DNA of 64,000 bases, from contig JAQXJI010000007.1 in assembly GCA_029008615.1 (NCBI GenBank), positions 1 to 64,000 on the forward strand, read 5' to 3'. This document shows positions 36,066 through 45,784 of the stretch, in pieces. The notes under the pieces are model-generated. The model did no database searches. It was not told where the DNA came from and saw only the letters and a list, made by a program, of their open reading frames with translations. A program made the translations under genes and the position numbers. The stretch's first letter is position 1; each line of letters begins with the position of its first letter. This DNA comes from Elusimicrobiota bacterium (lineage in GTDB: Bacteria; Elusimicrobiota; Elusimicrobia; Elusimicrobiales; Elusimicrobiaceae).

Positions 36066-36537
36066 AGAAGAAATAATAAAACTGTACCGACAAACAGATT
36101 TTGACAAAGACAAAACCTCGCAAAACAGGGTGTACGCCAAAATCAACAAGAAAGGCAAAAGTTTTAAAGCCGCTTGGCTTTTACTTCCGGCCGCAGCAGT
36201 ATCGGCGGCTTTGCTGTTTTGGCCGATGACGCATAATCCCGTTTTAAATCCCGCGCCGCATCAGCACGAAGACGCCGCGCTTACGCAGGAAGAATGCGCC
36301 GATCTTTCAACAAGATATTGGTTCGAGCAGGCCGCGGAAAAGGGCAAATTGATTATGGCGAAATGCCCGAAAGAAGTTCTAAACGATTATAATAACAATT
36401 TGATTTTCCGCTTAAGCCAAAGATTTGAAGAAAGCAATCAAAAACTTTCCCAAGACGAAAAGAAGAAGCTGGACGATTGCGGAGAAAAATTTAAAACGAA
36501 TGTGCATCCCGTTATGTCTTTTGACGTAAGGTGCTAG
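36055..36537 (+). CDS. Membrane protein coupled to the ECF sigma factor; probable anti-sigma factor
   Basis: A 160-residue protein with a short cytoplasmic N-terminus (residues 1-37, acidic then basic), one transmembrane helix (about 38-57) and a periplasmic tail. The tail contains four cysteines, C81, C104, C142 and the last residue C160. No ZAS (HxxxCxxC) motif is present. Position and topology match a membrane anti-sigma; the sequence belongs to no family I can name. The cysteines, with the thioredoxin-CcdA gene downstream, suggest a thiol-state sensor. This is inference. Confidence 0.6.
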   Translation: MSPEEEIIKLYRQTDFDKDKTSQNRVYAKINKKGKSFKAAWLLLPAAAVSAALLFWPMTHNPVLNPAPHQHEDAALTQEECADLSTRYWFEQAAEKGKLIMAKCPKEVLNDYNNNLIFRLSQRFEESNQKLSQDEKKKLDDCGEKFKTNVHPVMSFDVRC

Positions 36538-36552
36538 TGCAAGGAGATATAA

Positions 36553-37794
36553 ATGTTAAAAAAACTGTTGGTTTTAACCTTAGCTTTTGTAGGCTTTGCC
36601 GGCGCTTCGGCCTATGCCGAACAGAAACAGCCGCTTGAAGCCGCTTTGTTTACCGCGCCTTGGTGCGGACACTGCCAAAGGCTTAAAAAAGAATATTTAA
36701 ACGAGTTTAAAACTCTCTATAAAGATACTGTAAAACTCGTAGAATACGACGTAAGCCAAGCAGGCGTAAATATAATATTTAACGACACATTGGCCGAATA
36801 TAACGTGGAATCTGCGGGTGTGCCGTGCTTGGTGGTGGGGGAAAGCGTGCTTATGGGCTACCCGGACGAAATCAAAACAGGCGCAGACGCGGCCATACAT
36901 AAAGCTTTGGATAACAATGAAAGGACATACTTCGGCACAAAAGCATATATAGCCGAATGTAAAGCCAATATCCAAAACGCCGCGGCGGAAGAAGAAGCCT
37001 CCTGCGAGAACAATCAAATAGCCCCGGGCGTCAGCAAAGAAGAAACTTTAAATATGTTTGAACAAATAACATTCTGGGCGATAATAGCCGCGGGGTTAAT
37101 AGACGGCATCAATCCGTGCGCTTTTGCCGTAATAGTGTTCTTTGTTTCTTTCTTGGCGGTATATAAATACGACAGAAAAGAAGTTCTCTTAGTAGGGGCA
37201 GCTTATTGCTTGGCGGTGTTTTTGGCTTATATAGCCATAGGGTTGGGGTTGTTTAACTTCCTTTATGCGATGAGTTCTTTCTACTATGTAATGATGATTT
37301 TTAAATGGCTTACCATAGCCTTATGCGCATTGTTCTTATTGTTAAGCCTATACGACTTTTTAATTTACCAAAAGACGAAAGACCACAATAAAATTCTTTT
37401 GCAGCTGCCCAAAAGCTATAAAGAATACATACACAAAGTAATGCGCTTCTTTTTAAGAGATAAACAAAAAAGCACCTTTAGGCTGGTATTGGCCGCTTTG
37501 GCCGTGGGCTTTATAGTTTCCTTGGTGGAAGCCGTATGCACGGGCCAGGTATATCTGCCGACTATCGCCCTGATACTTAAAGAAGCCGACGCGCATTTTA
37601 TAAGAGCGATATTATATCTTGTGCTTTACAATTTGATGTTCATAGTACCGTTGGTAATAATATTGGCCCTTAGCGTTATGGGTTATGAATCAAAAGGATT
37701 TAACGATTTCCTTAAAAAGCATTTGGGGCTTACCAAATTGGCTTTGTGCCTACTCTTTTTAGGTTTATTGATACTGCTTTTGATGAATATGTAA
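36553..37794 (+). CDS. Thioredoxin-like domain fused to CcdA/DsbD-type transmembrane electron carrier
   Basis: A 413-residue protein. After a signal peptide (cleavage near SAYA, residue 22) comes a thioredoxin-like domain with FTAPWCGHC (C38 and C41), extending to about residue 130. A short Cys-containing linker leads to a six-helix CcdA-like domain with INPCAFAVI and EAVCTGQVYLP, the intramembrane cysteine pair that carries electrons from cytoplasmic thioredoxin. Domain order is reversed relative to DsbD, which has the thioredoxin domain at its C-terminus. It should supply reductant to periplasmic thiols. An AAGGAG site precedes the ATG; it is last in the sigma operon. Confidence 0.88.
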   Translation: MLKKLLVLTLAFVGFAGASAYAEQKQPLEAALFTAPWCGHCQRLKKEYLNEFKTLYKDTVKLVEYDVSQAGVNIIFNDTLAEYNVESAGVPCLVVGESVLMGYPDEIKTGADAAIHKALDNNERTYFGTKAYIAECKANIQNAAAEEEASCENNQIAPGVSKEETLNMFEQITFWAIIAAGLIDGINPCAFAVIVFFVSFLAVYKYDRKEVLLVGAAYCLAVFLAYIAIGLGLFNFLYAMSSFYYVMMIFKWLTIALCALFLLLSLYDFLIYQKTKDHNKILLQLPKSYKEYIHKVMRFFLRDKQKSTFRLVLAALAVGFIVSLVEAVCTGQVYLPTIALILKEADAHFIRAILYLVLYNLMFIVPLVIILALSVMGYESKGFNDFLKKHLGLTKLALCLLFLGLLILLLMNM

Positions 37795-37810
37795 TTTACT
37801 CCCAAAATAT

Positions 37811-37843
37811 AAAAGCCCCGGGTTTCTCATTCCCGGGGCTTTT
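37811..37843. terminator. Bidirectional terminator
   Basis: AAAAGCCCCGGG pairs with CCCGGGGCTTTT around a 9-nt loop, between convergent genes. Confidence 0.85.
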
Positions 37844-37860
37844 GTTTTGGAACTTTAAAA

Positions 37861-38631
37861 TTAAATGTTTTCCAAATCTTTTTCGCTCATATCGTCCCTG
37901 ATTCCAAAGCGCGTTAAGCAAAAATCGTATTTTACCGGGTCTTCCGGGCAGAGCTTGGCGAAAGAGGCGGAAATATCTACGGCGGTTTTCATATCGGCCT
38001 GATTGCGCTTTGTAAGGCCAAGCATACGCGCCACGCGGTGCATATGCACATCCAAAGGAACTATAAGGCAACTGGAAGGTATTTTTGACCAACACCCCGG
38101 ATCTACTTCGTCTTTGCGGATACACCAACGCAAACATAAATTTAAACGCTTTAAAGCGCTGTTTTTTGCGGGATTGGGCATAAGCGTATCTATTTTGCCG
38201 TAACTCCTCAATTTGGCCGCAAAAGCGCGTTGCGCGGCAAGATAATCTTTACCGGGTTCATAGAAAGATAAAAACATATTTTCCAAACTGCCGTATTCCA
38301 GCAAAACGGCTTTTATAGCACAAAGCAGATTTATCAATTCTTCCTCAACCGTAAAGCGGTATTTGAACCCGGCGAAAAGCTTTTCCATTTCGGAGCGATC
38401 TGTATTTAGTATAAAAGATTTTGGGGAGGGGCCTAAAATTGATAAAATTTTATCAACGGTTTTTATTATTTGCTTTACGTTGCCGTAAGCGAAACTTGAA
38501 GCTATTAAAGCCGTTATTTCCTTATCCGCGTTGTTTTTGTAAAGATGTACGAACTGAAGAGGATCGGGAAATATTAAATTAAATTTATTGTATTTAAGAT
38601 AGATATTATCCAAACATTTTTTTGTAATCAT
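37861..38631 (-). CDS. TIGR02757 family protein (DUF2400)
   Basis: A 256-residue protein matching the TIGR02757 family by segments such as ITALIASSFAYGNVKQI, FKYRFTVEEELINLLCAI, LCLRWCIRKDEVDPGCW and IVPLDVHMHRVARMLGLT. The last resembles the helix-hairpin-helix and GPD-like loop of base-excision glycosylases, so a nucleic-acid role is plausible, but no function is established. It diverges from murE across 36 bp. TAGAAT (38638-38643 minus) and 6 nt precede the ATG, with no Shine-Dalgarno, so a leaderless start is predicted. Confidence 0.85.
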   Translation of the reverse strand: MITKKCLDNIYLKYNKFNLIFPDPLQFVHLYKNNADKEITALIASSFAYGNVKQIIKTVDKILSILGPSPKSFILNTDRSEMEKLFAGFKYRFTVEEELINLLCAIKAVLLEYGSLENMFLSFYEPGKDYLAAQRAFAAKLRSYGKIDTLMPNPAKNSALKRLNLCLRWCIRKDEVDPGCWSKIPSSCLIVPLDVHMHRVARMLGLTKRNQADMKTAVDISASFAKLCPEDPVKYDFCLTRFGIRDDMSEKDLENI

Positions 38632-38667
38632 AAATAAATTCTAGCAATTTGTTACTATAATAAATAT
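38632..38667. promoter_or_regulatory. 36-bp divergent region with two overlapping leaderless-type promoters
   Basis: Plus strand: TATAAT (38656-38661), AAATAT, then murE ATG. Minus strand: TAGAAT (38638-38643), TTATTT, then the TIGR02757 ATG. Each -35 region would lie at or inside the start of the opposite gene, so the two promoters cannot be occupied together. Confidence 0.6.
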
Positions 38668-40140
38668 ATGACACTTAATCAAATCTTCGGCCGTTATAAA
38701 GAAAATTTGCCGCAAATCGAAGTTAAAGGTTTAAGCCAAAATTCTAAAGAAATACAAAAGGACTGGGTCTTTTTCGCAGTCAAAGGGCACACCGTTGACG
38801 GGCACGAATATATACCCTCGGCTTTGTTAAAAGGAGCCTGCGCGATAGTAACGCAGGAAGACTTGGAAGAAGTTTATCCCGTTCCCGTAATTAAAGTACA
38901 GGATATAGACGAAGCTATGGCGGACGCCGCCTGTATGTTTTACGGCAATCCTTCAAATTCTTTAAATATGATTGGCATTACCGGCACAAAAGGCAAAACT
39001 AGCATTTCTTATCTTATTGAGAGCATTTTGTTCGAAGCCAAACGCAAGCCCGCCGTTATGGGCACCATAAACTACCGCGTAAACGGCAAAATGATAAGCA
39101 AAGCCCCCAACACAACACCCGCGCCGCTGCTGCTGCAAAACATCATTTATCAGGCCAAAGAAGCCGGCTGCGAAGATGTAGTTATGGAAGTGTCTTCCCA
39201 CGCGCTTGAATATCAGCGCGTAAGGGGAATAGATTTCAATATAGCCGTATTTACCAATTTGCAAAGAGATCATTTGGATTTCCATTCCACATTTGACAAT
39301 TACTTCAATGCCAAGAAAAAGCTTTTTGAGAATTTAATTTCCCCGGATAACACCAAACAAAAGAAAAGCGCTATTATCAATATAGACGATCCTTACGGAG
39401 AGAAACTGGCCGAAATGCTCAAAAACAAAGTTAAACTGATAACGTACAGTTTAAGCAAACCGGCAGATTTTACCGCGACGGATATAAAAACTTCGCTTGA
39501 AGGAGTAACTTTTAAAGTAAACGGCGAAAGTGCAAAACTTAACCTTTTGGGCGCACATAACGTATATAACGCTTTGGCCGCAATAGCCGCAGCCAGCCGC
39601 TTGGGCATACACATAAAAACGGCGATAAAAGGATTAGCCTCTTTAAAAGGCGTACCCGGCAGAATGGAAAGAGTGGATAAAGGGCAGGATTTTTATTTAT
39701 TTGTAGATTTCGCCTATACCAACGAAGCCCTGCTTAGAGCTTATGACGCAGTGGCTCCGTTTAAAAGAGGACGGATTATAACCGTCTTCGGCTGCGGCGG
39801 GCAGCGCGACACAACAAAACGCCCTTTAATGGGGGCAAGCGCGGCAAAAAACAGCGATTTGGTTCTTATTACAAAAGATAATCCCAGGAAAGAAGACCCC
39901 AATAAAATTTTTGCCGATATCCTTAACGGTATGCCTTTTGCCGATAATTTTAATATTATCCCGGACAGACGCCAAGCCATTTGCGAAGCCGTCCGCCTGG
40001 CCCGCAAAGACGATATCGTGATAATAGCCGGCAAAGGCCACGAAGATTATCAAATACTGCCAAACGGCGTTATACATTTTTCCGACAGGGAGGAAGCCGA
40101 AAAGGCTTTGAATGAATATGTTTTCACCAAAAAAATTTAA
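38668..40140 (+). CDS. murE: UDP-MurNAc-L-alanyl-D-glutamate--2,6-diaminopimelate ligase
   Basis: A 490-residue Mur ligase. P-loop GTKGKTSISYL, MEVSSHALEYQRV, NLQRDHLDFH, and AYTNEALLRAY are present. The substrate-selecting motif is DNPRKEDP, the DNPR signature of meso-DAP-adding enzymes, so the peptidoglycan stem should contain meso-DAP. GHEDYQ near the C-terminus is typical. It overlaps murD by 29 nt. The rest of a division/cell-wall cluster (mraY, murF, ftsW, murG) is not adjacent. Confidence 0.96.
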   Translation: MTLNQIFGRYKENLPQIEVKGLSQNSKEIQKDWVFFAVKGHTVDGHEYIPSALLKGACAIVTQEDLEEVYPVPVIKVQDIDEAMADAACMFYGNPSNSLNMIGITGTKGKTSISYLIESILFEAKRKPAVMGTINYRVNGKMISKAPNTTPAPLLLQNIIYQAKEAGCEDVVMEVSSHALEYQRVRGIDFNIAVFTNLQRDHLDFHSTFDNYFNAKKKLFENLISPDNTKQKKSAIINIDDPYGEKLAEMLKNKVKLITYSLSKPADFTATDIKTSLEGVTFKVNGESAKLNLLGAHNVYNALAAIAAASRLGIHIKTAIKGLASLKGVPGRMERVDKGQDFYLFVDFAYTNEALLRAYDAVAPFKRGRIITVFGCGGQRDTTKRPLMGASAAKNSDLVLITKDNPRKEDPNKIFADILNGMPFADNFNIIPDRRQAICEAVRLARKDDIVIIAGKGHEDYQILPNGVIHFSDREEAEKALNEYVFTKKI

Positions 40141-41488
40141 AGGCAAAAAGGCTTGCGTACTGGGAATGGGCAAAAGCGGCATAAGCTGCGCCCGCCTTTT
40201 GAAAAGACAGGGCTTTGACGTGCTTATAAGCGAAAGCGGCATTATGCCGGTGCCAACGGGCCTTGAAGGCATAGAAACGGAAACCGGCGGACATTCCGAA
40301 AAAGTTTTTGAATGCGACTTCGCCGTAAAAAGCCCCGGGATATCCCCAAGACATCCTGTTTTAGCCAAGTTTAAAAAACTTAAAAAGCCAGTCTTCAGCG
40401 AACTGGAAACGGCCTGCGCTTTTATACCAAAAAACTGCAAAATATTTGCGATAACCGGCACAAACGGCAAAACCACCACCACTGTAATGTTAAGCGAAAT
40501 TATGAAAGCGCACTGCCTCAGCGAAAAGAAAAACCGTAAAGTTTACACCGTCGGCAATATCGGCAAACCGTTTTCTTCCGTCGCGGATTCCATAGAGCCG
40601 GGCAGCATTGTAGTAATTGAAGTTTCCAGCTATCAGCTGGAAGACAGCACCTATTTTAAACCTTATGTAAGCGCATTGCTTAATATCACGCCCGACCACG
40701 AAGAGCATCACGGCAGTTTTAAAAAATATATAGAAGCAAAAGGCAAGATTTTTAAGGACCAAACTTCTAACTGTTCTTTTATTTCCAACGGGGCCGACGG
40801 ACACTGCGTAAAATTTATGAAGAAAGCGCCCTGCAAAGTATTTGCTTTTTCTTCCACGCCGCGCCACAGCGTAAAAGTTGACGCTTTTTTTGACGGGGAC
40901 GAGATGATATTTTCCGACGGATATCACATAAAACCGCCAAAACTTATGCTGGGAATACACAATATAGAAAACGCTATGGCGGCCTCCTTAATGGCTTTTG
41001 CCGCAAAGGTAAAGCAAAAAGACGTGCAAACGGGATTTAACACTTTTAACTGCCCCGAACATAGAATAGAATTTTTCTGCGAGTACAAAGGCGTCAAATG
41101 CTATAACGATTCAAAAGCCACAAATATAGATTCCACTCTGACCGCTTTAAAGACTTTGCAAAGCGAAAATAAAATTTGGATTATTTTGGGCGGACGCGGT
41201 AAAGGCGCACCTTATAAACCCTTACTGCCCTTTTTAAACCGCTTTTGCAAACACGCCGTATTGATAGGGGAAGATTCACAAAACATAAAGCAACAGCTTT
41301 CCGGCCGCTTCCCCGCGACGGAAAAAGGCGATTTGGAACACGCCGTAGAATATATATTTTCCAAAGCACAGAAAGGCGATATTATGTTGCTTTCGCCGGC
41401 TTGCGCTTCCTTTGACCAGTTTAAAGATTTTGAACACCGCGGGCAAGTTTTTAAGCAAATAGTCAAAGACTACGCAAAAAAACATTAG
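40112..41488 (+). CDS. murD: UDP-N-acetylmuramoylalanine--D-glutamate ligase
   Basis: A 458-residue ligase that adds D-Glu to UDP-MurNAc-L-Ala. N-terminal VLGMGKSGISCARLL, P-loop TGTNGKTTTTVML, VIEVSSYQLED, NITPDHEEHHG, and the NDSKATNIDST motif near the C-terminal domain identify MurD. AAGG lies 6 nt before the chosen ATG, inside the end of murE; an ATG 6 nt later is possible. Confidence 0.95.
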   Translation: MNMFSPKKFKGKKACVLGMGKSGISCARLLKRQGFDVLISESGIMPVPTGLEGIETETGGHSEKVFECDFAVKSPGISPRHPVLAKFKKLKKPVFSELETACAFIPKNCKIFAITGTNGKTTTTVMLSEIMKAHCLSEKKNRKVYTVGNIGKPFSSVADSIEPGSIVVIEVSSYQLEDSTYFKPYVSALLNITPDHEEHHGSFKKYIEAKGKIFKDQTSNCSFISNGADGHCVKFMKKAPCKVFAFSSTPRHSVKVDAFFDGDEMIFSDGYHIKPPKLMLGIHNIENAMAASLMAFAAKVKQKDVQTGFNTFNCPEHRIEFFCEYKGVKCYNDSKATNIDSTLTALKTLQSENKIWIILGGRGKGAPYKPLLPFLNRFCKHAVLIGEDSQNIKQQLSGRFPATEKGDLEHAVEYIFSKAQKGDIMLLSPACASFDQFKDFEHRGQVFKQIVKDYAKKH

Positions 41489-41510
41489 CCGTTAACAAGT
41501 TAAAGTTTTA

Positions 41511-41619
41511 TTTTACGGCAGTTTATATTTCCGAAAAAAAACGGGCGGGGAACGATATTCCCCGCCCGTACTGTTTAAACTTATTTCCTTTATTATCGAT
41601 AAATAGTCCTGCCGTAAAA
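41511..41619. repeat. Small inverted-repeat element enclosing a strong hairpin
   Basis: TTTTACGGCAG (41511-41521) and CTGCCGTAAAA (41609-41619) form perfect 11-bp inverted ends around 87 bp. Inside, ACGGGCGGGGAA (41541-41552) pairs with TTCCCCGCCCGT (41558-41569). On the minus strand the stem is followed by TTTTTTT, a strong terminator. No gene lies inside. It may be a small RNA with its terminator, a second terminator for tRNA-Gly, or a tiny mobile-element relic. Confidence 0.5.
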
Positions 41620-41648
41620 CAACGGCCATAGACATATACTATACAAAT

Positions 41649-41672
41649 AAAAAAGGCCTCCGTACGGAGGCC
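41649..41672 (-). terminator. Terminator of tRNA-Gly (GCC)
   Basis: A perfect palindrome GGCCTCCGTACGGAGGCC (41655-41672) followed on the minus strand by TTTTTT, 9 nt past the tRNA 3' end. Confidence 0.85.
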
Positions 41673-41681
41673 GTTAAATGG

Positions 41682-41752
41682 AGCGGGCGAAGAGAATCGA
41701 ACTCTCGTCTCAACCTTGGCAAGGTCGCGTTCTACCATTGAACCACGCCCGC
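41682..41752 (-). tRNA. tRNA-Gly (GCC)
   Basis: A 71-nt cloverleaf on the minus strand has acceptor GCGGGCG/CGCCCGC, anticodon stem CGACC/GGTTG and loop TTGCCAA, giving anticodon GCC. CCA is not encoded. It complements the TCC isoacceptor at 292-362. Confidence 0.96.
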
Positions 41753-41804
41753 ATAAATCTTGTATAAATATTATAACATAACAAAAAAACTTTTGCAAAG
41801 TTTT

Positions 41805-42563
41805 TTAATCAAATACTTGCGCGGCGGCGTTTCTCGTCGCCGGGATTTCCGAGAGAATCTTCTTAAGACTTTGGTTTTTTAAATAAGGAGCCAAAGTTTG
41901 ATTGTTTGCAATAAGCTGTTTTGCTTTTGCCGGATTGCTTAAATAGTATTTTGCCGCCGGCGTAGAAAAAACATAAGTCATAATCTTACTTTTAAGAAGG
42001 TTTCTTAAAAGCCTTTCATTTTTAAGCACACCCTGTACCGCCGGATTGTTTACAAATTTATCTACGGCGTAATCTTGGGAAGAAACCAACTCATAAATTT
42101 TAAGATAATTTGACGTTATCTCATACACGTCTTTGCGGGTTGAAAAACCTTTTAAAACGTCCTCATTATCAAAAACAACTTCTATAACCTGCGGCATATT
42201 TAAGTTGGTCATAACGGTGTTCATTAAGGAAAACGGCGTCGCGCCGACACTTTCAAATTCGGCCGGGGTCATCATAACGATATTGTTGATATTGACCGAA
42301 ACTATCGCCGAACCTATATTGCTGAACTTGCCGCGCATACCGCCGCCGGCGGGATTATTGTCAGCCAAATCGTTATAGGAAAATTCGTCCCTTTCGACGA
42401 ATTCCGCGGTATCCGATTCAAAAGATTTAAGCTGTTCCGCGGTAATATAGCCTTCCGGCGACTGCGCTTTTTTTGCATACCACATTACCGGCAGCAACAA
42501 TAAAAGCGCAAATACCGCCACCCCTGCAACTTGTAAAATATATGTCTGTTTTTCTTTATCCAT
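41805..42563 (-). CDS. Single-pass membrane protein of unknown function
   Basis: A 252-residue protein with one N-terminal transmembrane helix (about residues 12-30) and a soluble, probably periplasmic domain. I recognise no family. The C-terminal 100 residues show repeated helical pieces such as VNNPAVQGVLKN, LSNPAKAKQLIANN and LKNQSLKKILSEI, suggesting short helical repeats. TAAAAT (42570-42575 minus) and 6 nt precede the ATG with no Shine-Dalgarno, so a leaderless start is predicted. It stands alone between tRNA-Gly and divergent yjbQ. Confidence 0.65.
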   Translation of the reverse strand: MDKEKQTYILQVAGVAVFALLLLLPVMWYAKKAQSPEGYITAEQLKSFESDTAEFVERDEFSYNDLADNNPAGGGMRGKFSNIGSAIVSVNINNIVMMTPAEFESVGATPFSLMNTVMTNLNMPQVIEVVFDNEDVLKGFSTRKDVYEITSNYLKIYELVSSQDYAVDKFVNNPAVQGVLKNERLLRNLLKSKIMTYVFSTPAAKYYLSNPAKAKQLIANNQTLAPYLKNQSLKKILSEIPATRNAAAQVFD

Positions 42564-42620
42564 AACATTATTTTAACATAAAATGATATTATTTTTTAAA
42601 CGCCGAAAGGAGCTTTAAAA

Positions 42621-43037
42621 ATGAAATCTCATACCGAATATCTTACATTAAGAACGCCGGAAAGATATCAAATAGTAAATATTACGGATAAAGTGCGGGA
42701 AGCTTTGGCAAAAAGCGGCATACAAGAGGGCCTTTGCCTTGTAAATTCTATGCATATAACTTCCAGCGTGTTTATCAACGACAATGAACGCGGACTTCAT
42801 CAGGATTTTATCCGCTGGGTGGAAAAGTTGGCCCCTTATGACATAAACGGATATCAGCATAATCTTACCGGGGAAGACAACGGCGACGCTCACTTAAAAC
42901 GCACCATTATGGGAAGAGAAGTCGTCATCGCCGTAACCCAAGGCGAATTGGATTTCGGCCCGTGGGAAGAAATTTTTTACGGGGAATTTGACGGACAAAG
43001 AAACAAAAGAATCCTCATAAAAATTATAGGAGAATAA
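42621..43037 (+). CDS. yjbQ: YjbQ/UPF0047 family protein
   Basis: A 138-residue protein of the YjbQ family. [41 protein letters not shown] and [20 protein letters not shown] are the family hallmarks, with conserved histidines and aspartates forming a metal-like pocket. Weak thiamine-phosphate-synthase activity has been reported for the E. coli member, but the physiological role is uncertain. A GGAG site precedes the ATG. It is first of a three-gene unit with ybgC and a lipoprotein. Confidence 0.92.
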   Translation: MKSHTEYLTLRTPERYQIVNITDKVREALAKSGIQEGLCLVNSMHITSSVFINDNERGLHQDFIRWVEKLAPYDINGYQHNLTGEDNGDAHLKRTIMGREVVIAVTQGELDFGPWEEIFYGEFDGQRNKRILIKIIGE

Positions 43038-43038
43038 A

Positions 43039-43449
43039 GTGAAAAGAAAAGTTTATTATCACGACACCGACTGCGGAGGGGTTGTATATTACGCAAATTA
43101 CCTTAAATTTTTTGAAGAGGGCCGCACAGATTTTATGGAGCAGGCCGGATTTAAAGTGCCGGATTTGGCCGAAAGAGGCTGCTTAATGATGGTTCATCAC
43201 CAGGAAGTTTGGTACAAACACCCGGCAAAGTACGGCGACGTTTTGGAAGTGGAAACACACGCGGTGGAACTTTCCCCGGTAAGAATAGTTTTTGAATGCT
43301 TCGTAAAGAAAGAGGACGGCACTTTGTTGGTACAGGGCGTAACGGACGTAGTAAGCGTAAGCAAAGAGGGAACTCTCTCCAACTGGCCGCAGGACGTTAT
43401 GCAGGCGATAAAAATATCGCCCAGGCAAATAAAAGTCAGGAGGTTCTGA
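43039..43449 (+). CDS. ybgC: Acyl-CoA thioesterase, YbgC/4HBT family
   Basis: A 136-residue hotdog-fold thioesterase. The N-terminal YYHDTDCGGVVYYANYLKFFEEGRTDF contains the catalytic aspartate region of 4-hydroxybenzoyl-CoA-thioesterase-like enzymes (shown here as YYHDTDCGGVVYYANYLKF). It begins with GTG, supported by AGGAG 6 nt upstream in the end of yjbQ. YbgC often neighbours the Tol-Pal genes, which are absent here. The acyl substrate is unknown. Confidence 0.92.
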   Translation: MKRKVYYHDTDCGGVVYYANYLKFFEEGRTDFMEQAGFKVPDLAERGCLMMVHHQEVWYKHPAKYGDVLEVETHAVELSPVRIVFECFVKKEDGTLLVQGVTDVVSVSKEGTLSNWPQDVMQAIKISPRQIKVRRF

Positions 43450-43865
43450 TGAGATATTTATTTTTAACCGTTTTGTTTTTTGCCGCCTTGGCGTGTACAA
43501 CGCCGAACGGAAACAAATTAAGCTTCAGCAGTTTAAATCCGCAGACGGATATTTCCCCCACCGCCGCAACAGCTTCCTATGAAATGTACTCTTGGTACAA
43601 TGGGCAGAACTGGGCTTACGCCATAATTGAAAACGGAGCGAAACTGACTTCCTCATTCAAGCAAATTACGGAAGACGATAATATTATAGTCGGCTCGGAC
43701 TATGTAAAAGACAAATTGCTTGAAATGCCGCGCGGTACAAAAATTTATTGGAATCTTAAAAGAATAAAGGGCTTTCAAATGCCGGAGGAAAAAACCGTAG
43801 AAAGCATTGTAGGCTCGGCCAAAAAAGCGGGCGTTAACGTTGAAGTCATCGCTTGGCCCAATTAA
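43449..43865 (+). CDS. Small lipoprotein of unknown function
   Basis: A 138-residue protein with a lipoprotein signal (MRYLFLTVLFFAALAC, lipobox ALAC, lipidated C16). The mature part has EMYSWYNGQNWAYAIIENG and a helical C-terminus. I recognise no family. Its ATG overlaps the ybgC stop (TGATG), so it is translationally coupled, and a terminator follows. Confidence 0.75.
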   Translation: MRYLFLTVLFFAALACTTPNGNKLSFSSLNPQTDISPTAATASYEMYSWYNGQNWAYAIIENGAKLTSSFKQITEDDNIIVGSDYVKDKLLEMPRGTKIYWNLKRIKGFQMPEEKTVESIVGSAKKAGVNVEVIAWPN

Positions 43866-43892
43866 AGCAAATTATAAGATATTGCCTGACAT

Positions 43893-43922
43893 AAAAAAGC
43901 CCCGGCTGAACCGGGGCTTTTT
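43893..43922. terminator. Bidirectional terminator after the lipoprotein gene and atpC
   Basis: AAAAAGCCCCGG, 5-nt loop, CCGGGGCTTTTT, with T runs on both strands. Confidence 0.85.
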
Positions 43923-43925
43923 ATT

Positions 43926-44342
43926 TTAAAACTTCGGCTGCTGCTTTTTAACTTTCAACATCAGCAAAGCTTTCTTTATTTCCATTTCGGCCAATTCTAT
44001 GTCTATATCGGCATCGTGTTTGGATAAAGAAGCTTTTGCCTGTGCAAGCTTCTGCTTGGCGGCGGCTTCGTCGATTTCACCGGCTAAAGCGGCGTCCTCG
44101 GCGAAAACGCTGATTTTATCGTTTTCGATTTCAGCCAAACCGCCCATTACGGCGAAAGTTTCTTCCTTACCGTCATCCTTATAACGCAAAACGCCGTAAT
44201 TTAATTTGGCTACATACTGCACGTGCCCGGGGAGCACGCCCATTTCGCCGTTATAAGCGGGCAGAGCGACAAAATCAACCTCTTTGTCCAAAACCTGCCT
44301 TTCAGGCGTTATGATTTGCAGTTTAAGTTTCTTTCCGGCCAT
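43926..44342 (-). CDS. atpC: ATP synthase epsilon subunit
   Basis: A 138-residue F1 central-stalk subunit. The N-terminal beta-sandwich shows PERQVLDKEVDFVALPAYNGEMGVLPGH, typical of the family, and a C-terminal helical hairpin (about residues 90-135) can inhibit ATP hydrolysis. It is the last gene of the atp operon, 2 nt after atpD, with a terminator just past its stop. Confidence 0.96.
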   Translation of the reverse strand: MAGKKLKLQIITPERQVLDKEVDFVALPAYNGEMGVLPGHVQYVAKLNYGVLRYKDDGKEETFAVMGGLAEIENDKISVFAEDAALAGEIDEAAAKQKLAQAKASLSKHDADIDIELAEMEIKKALLMLKVKKQQPKF

Positions 44343-44344
44343 AA

Positions 44345-45775
<1,431 letters not shown>

Positions 45776-45784
45776 TTAATCCTC

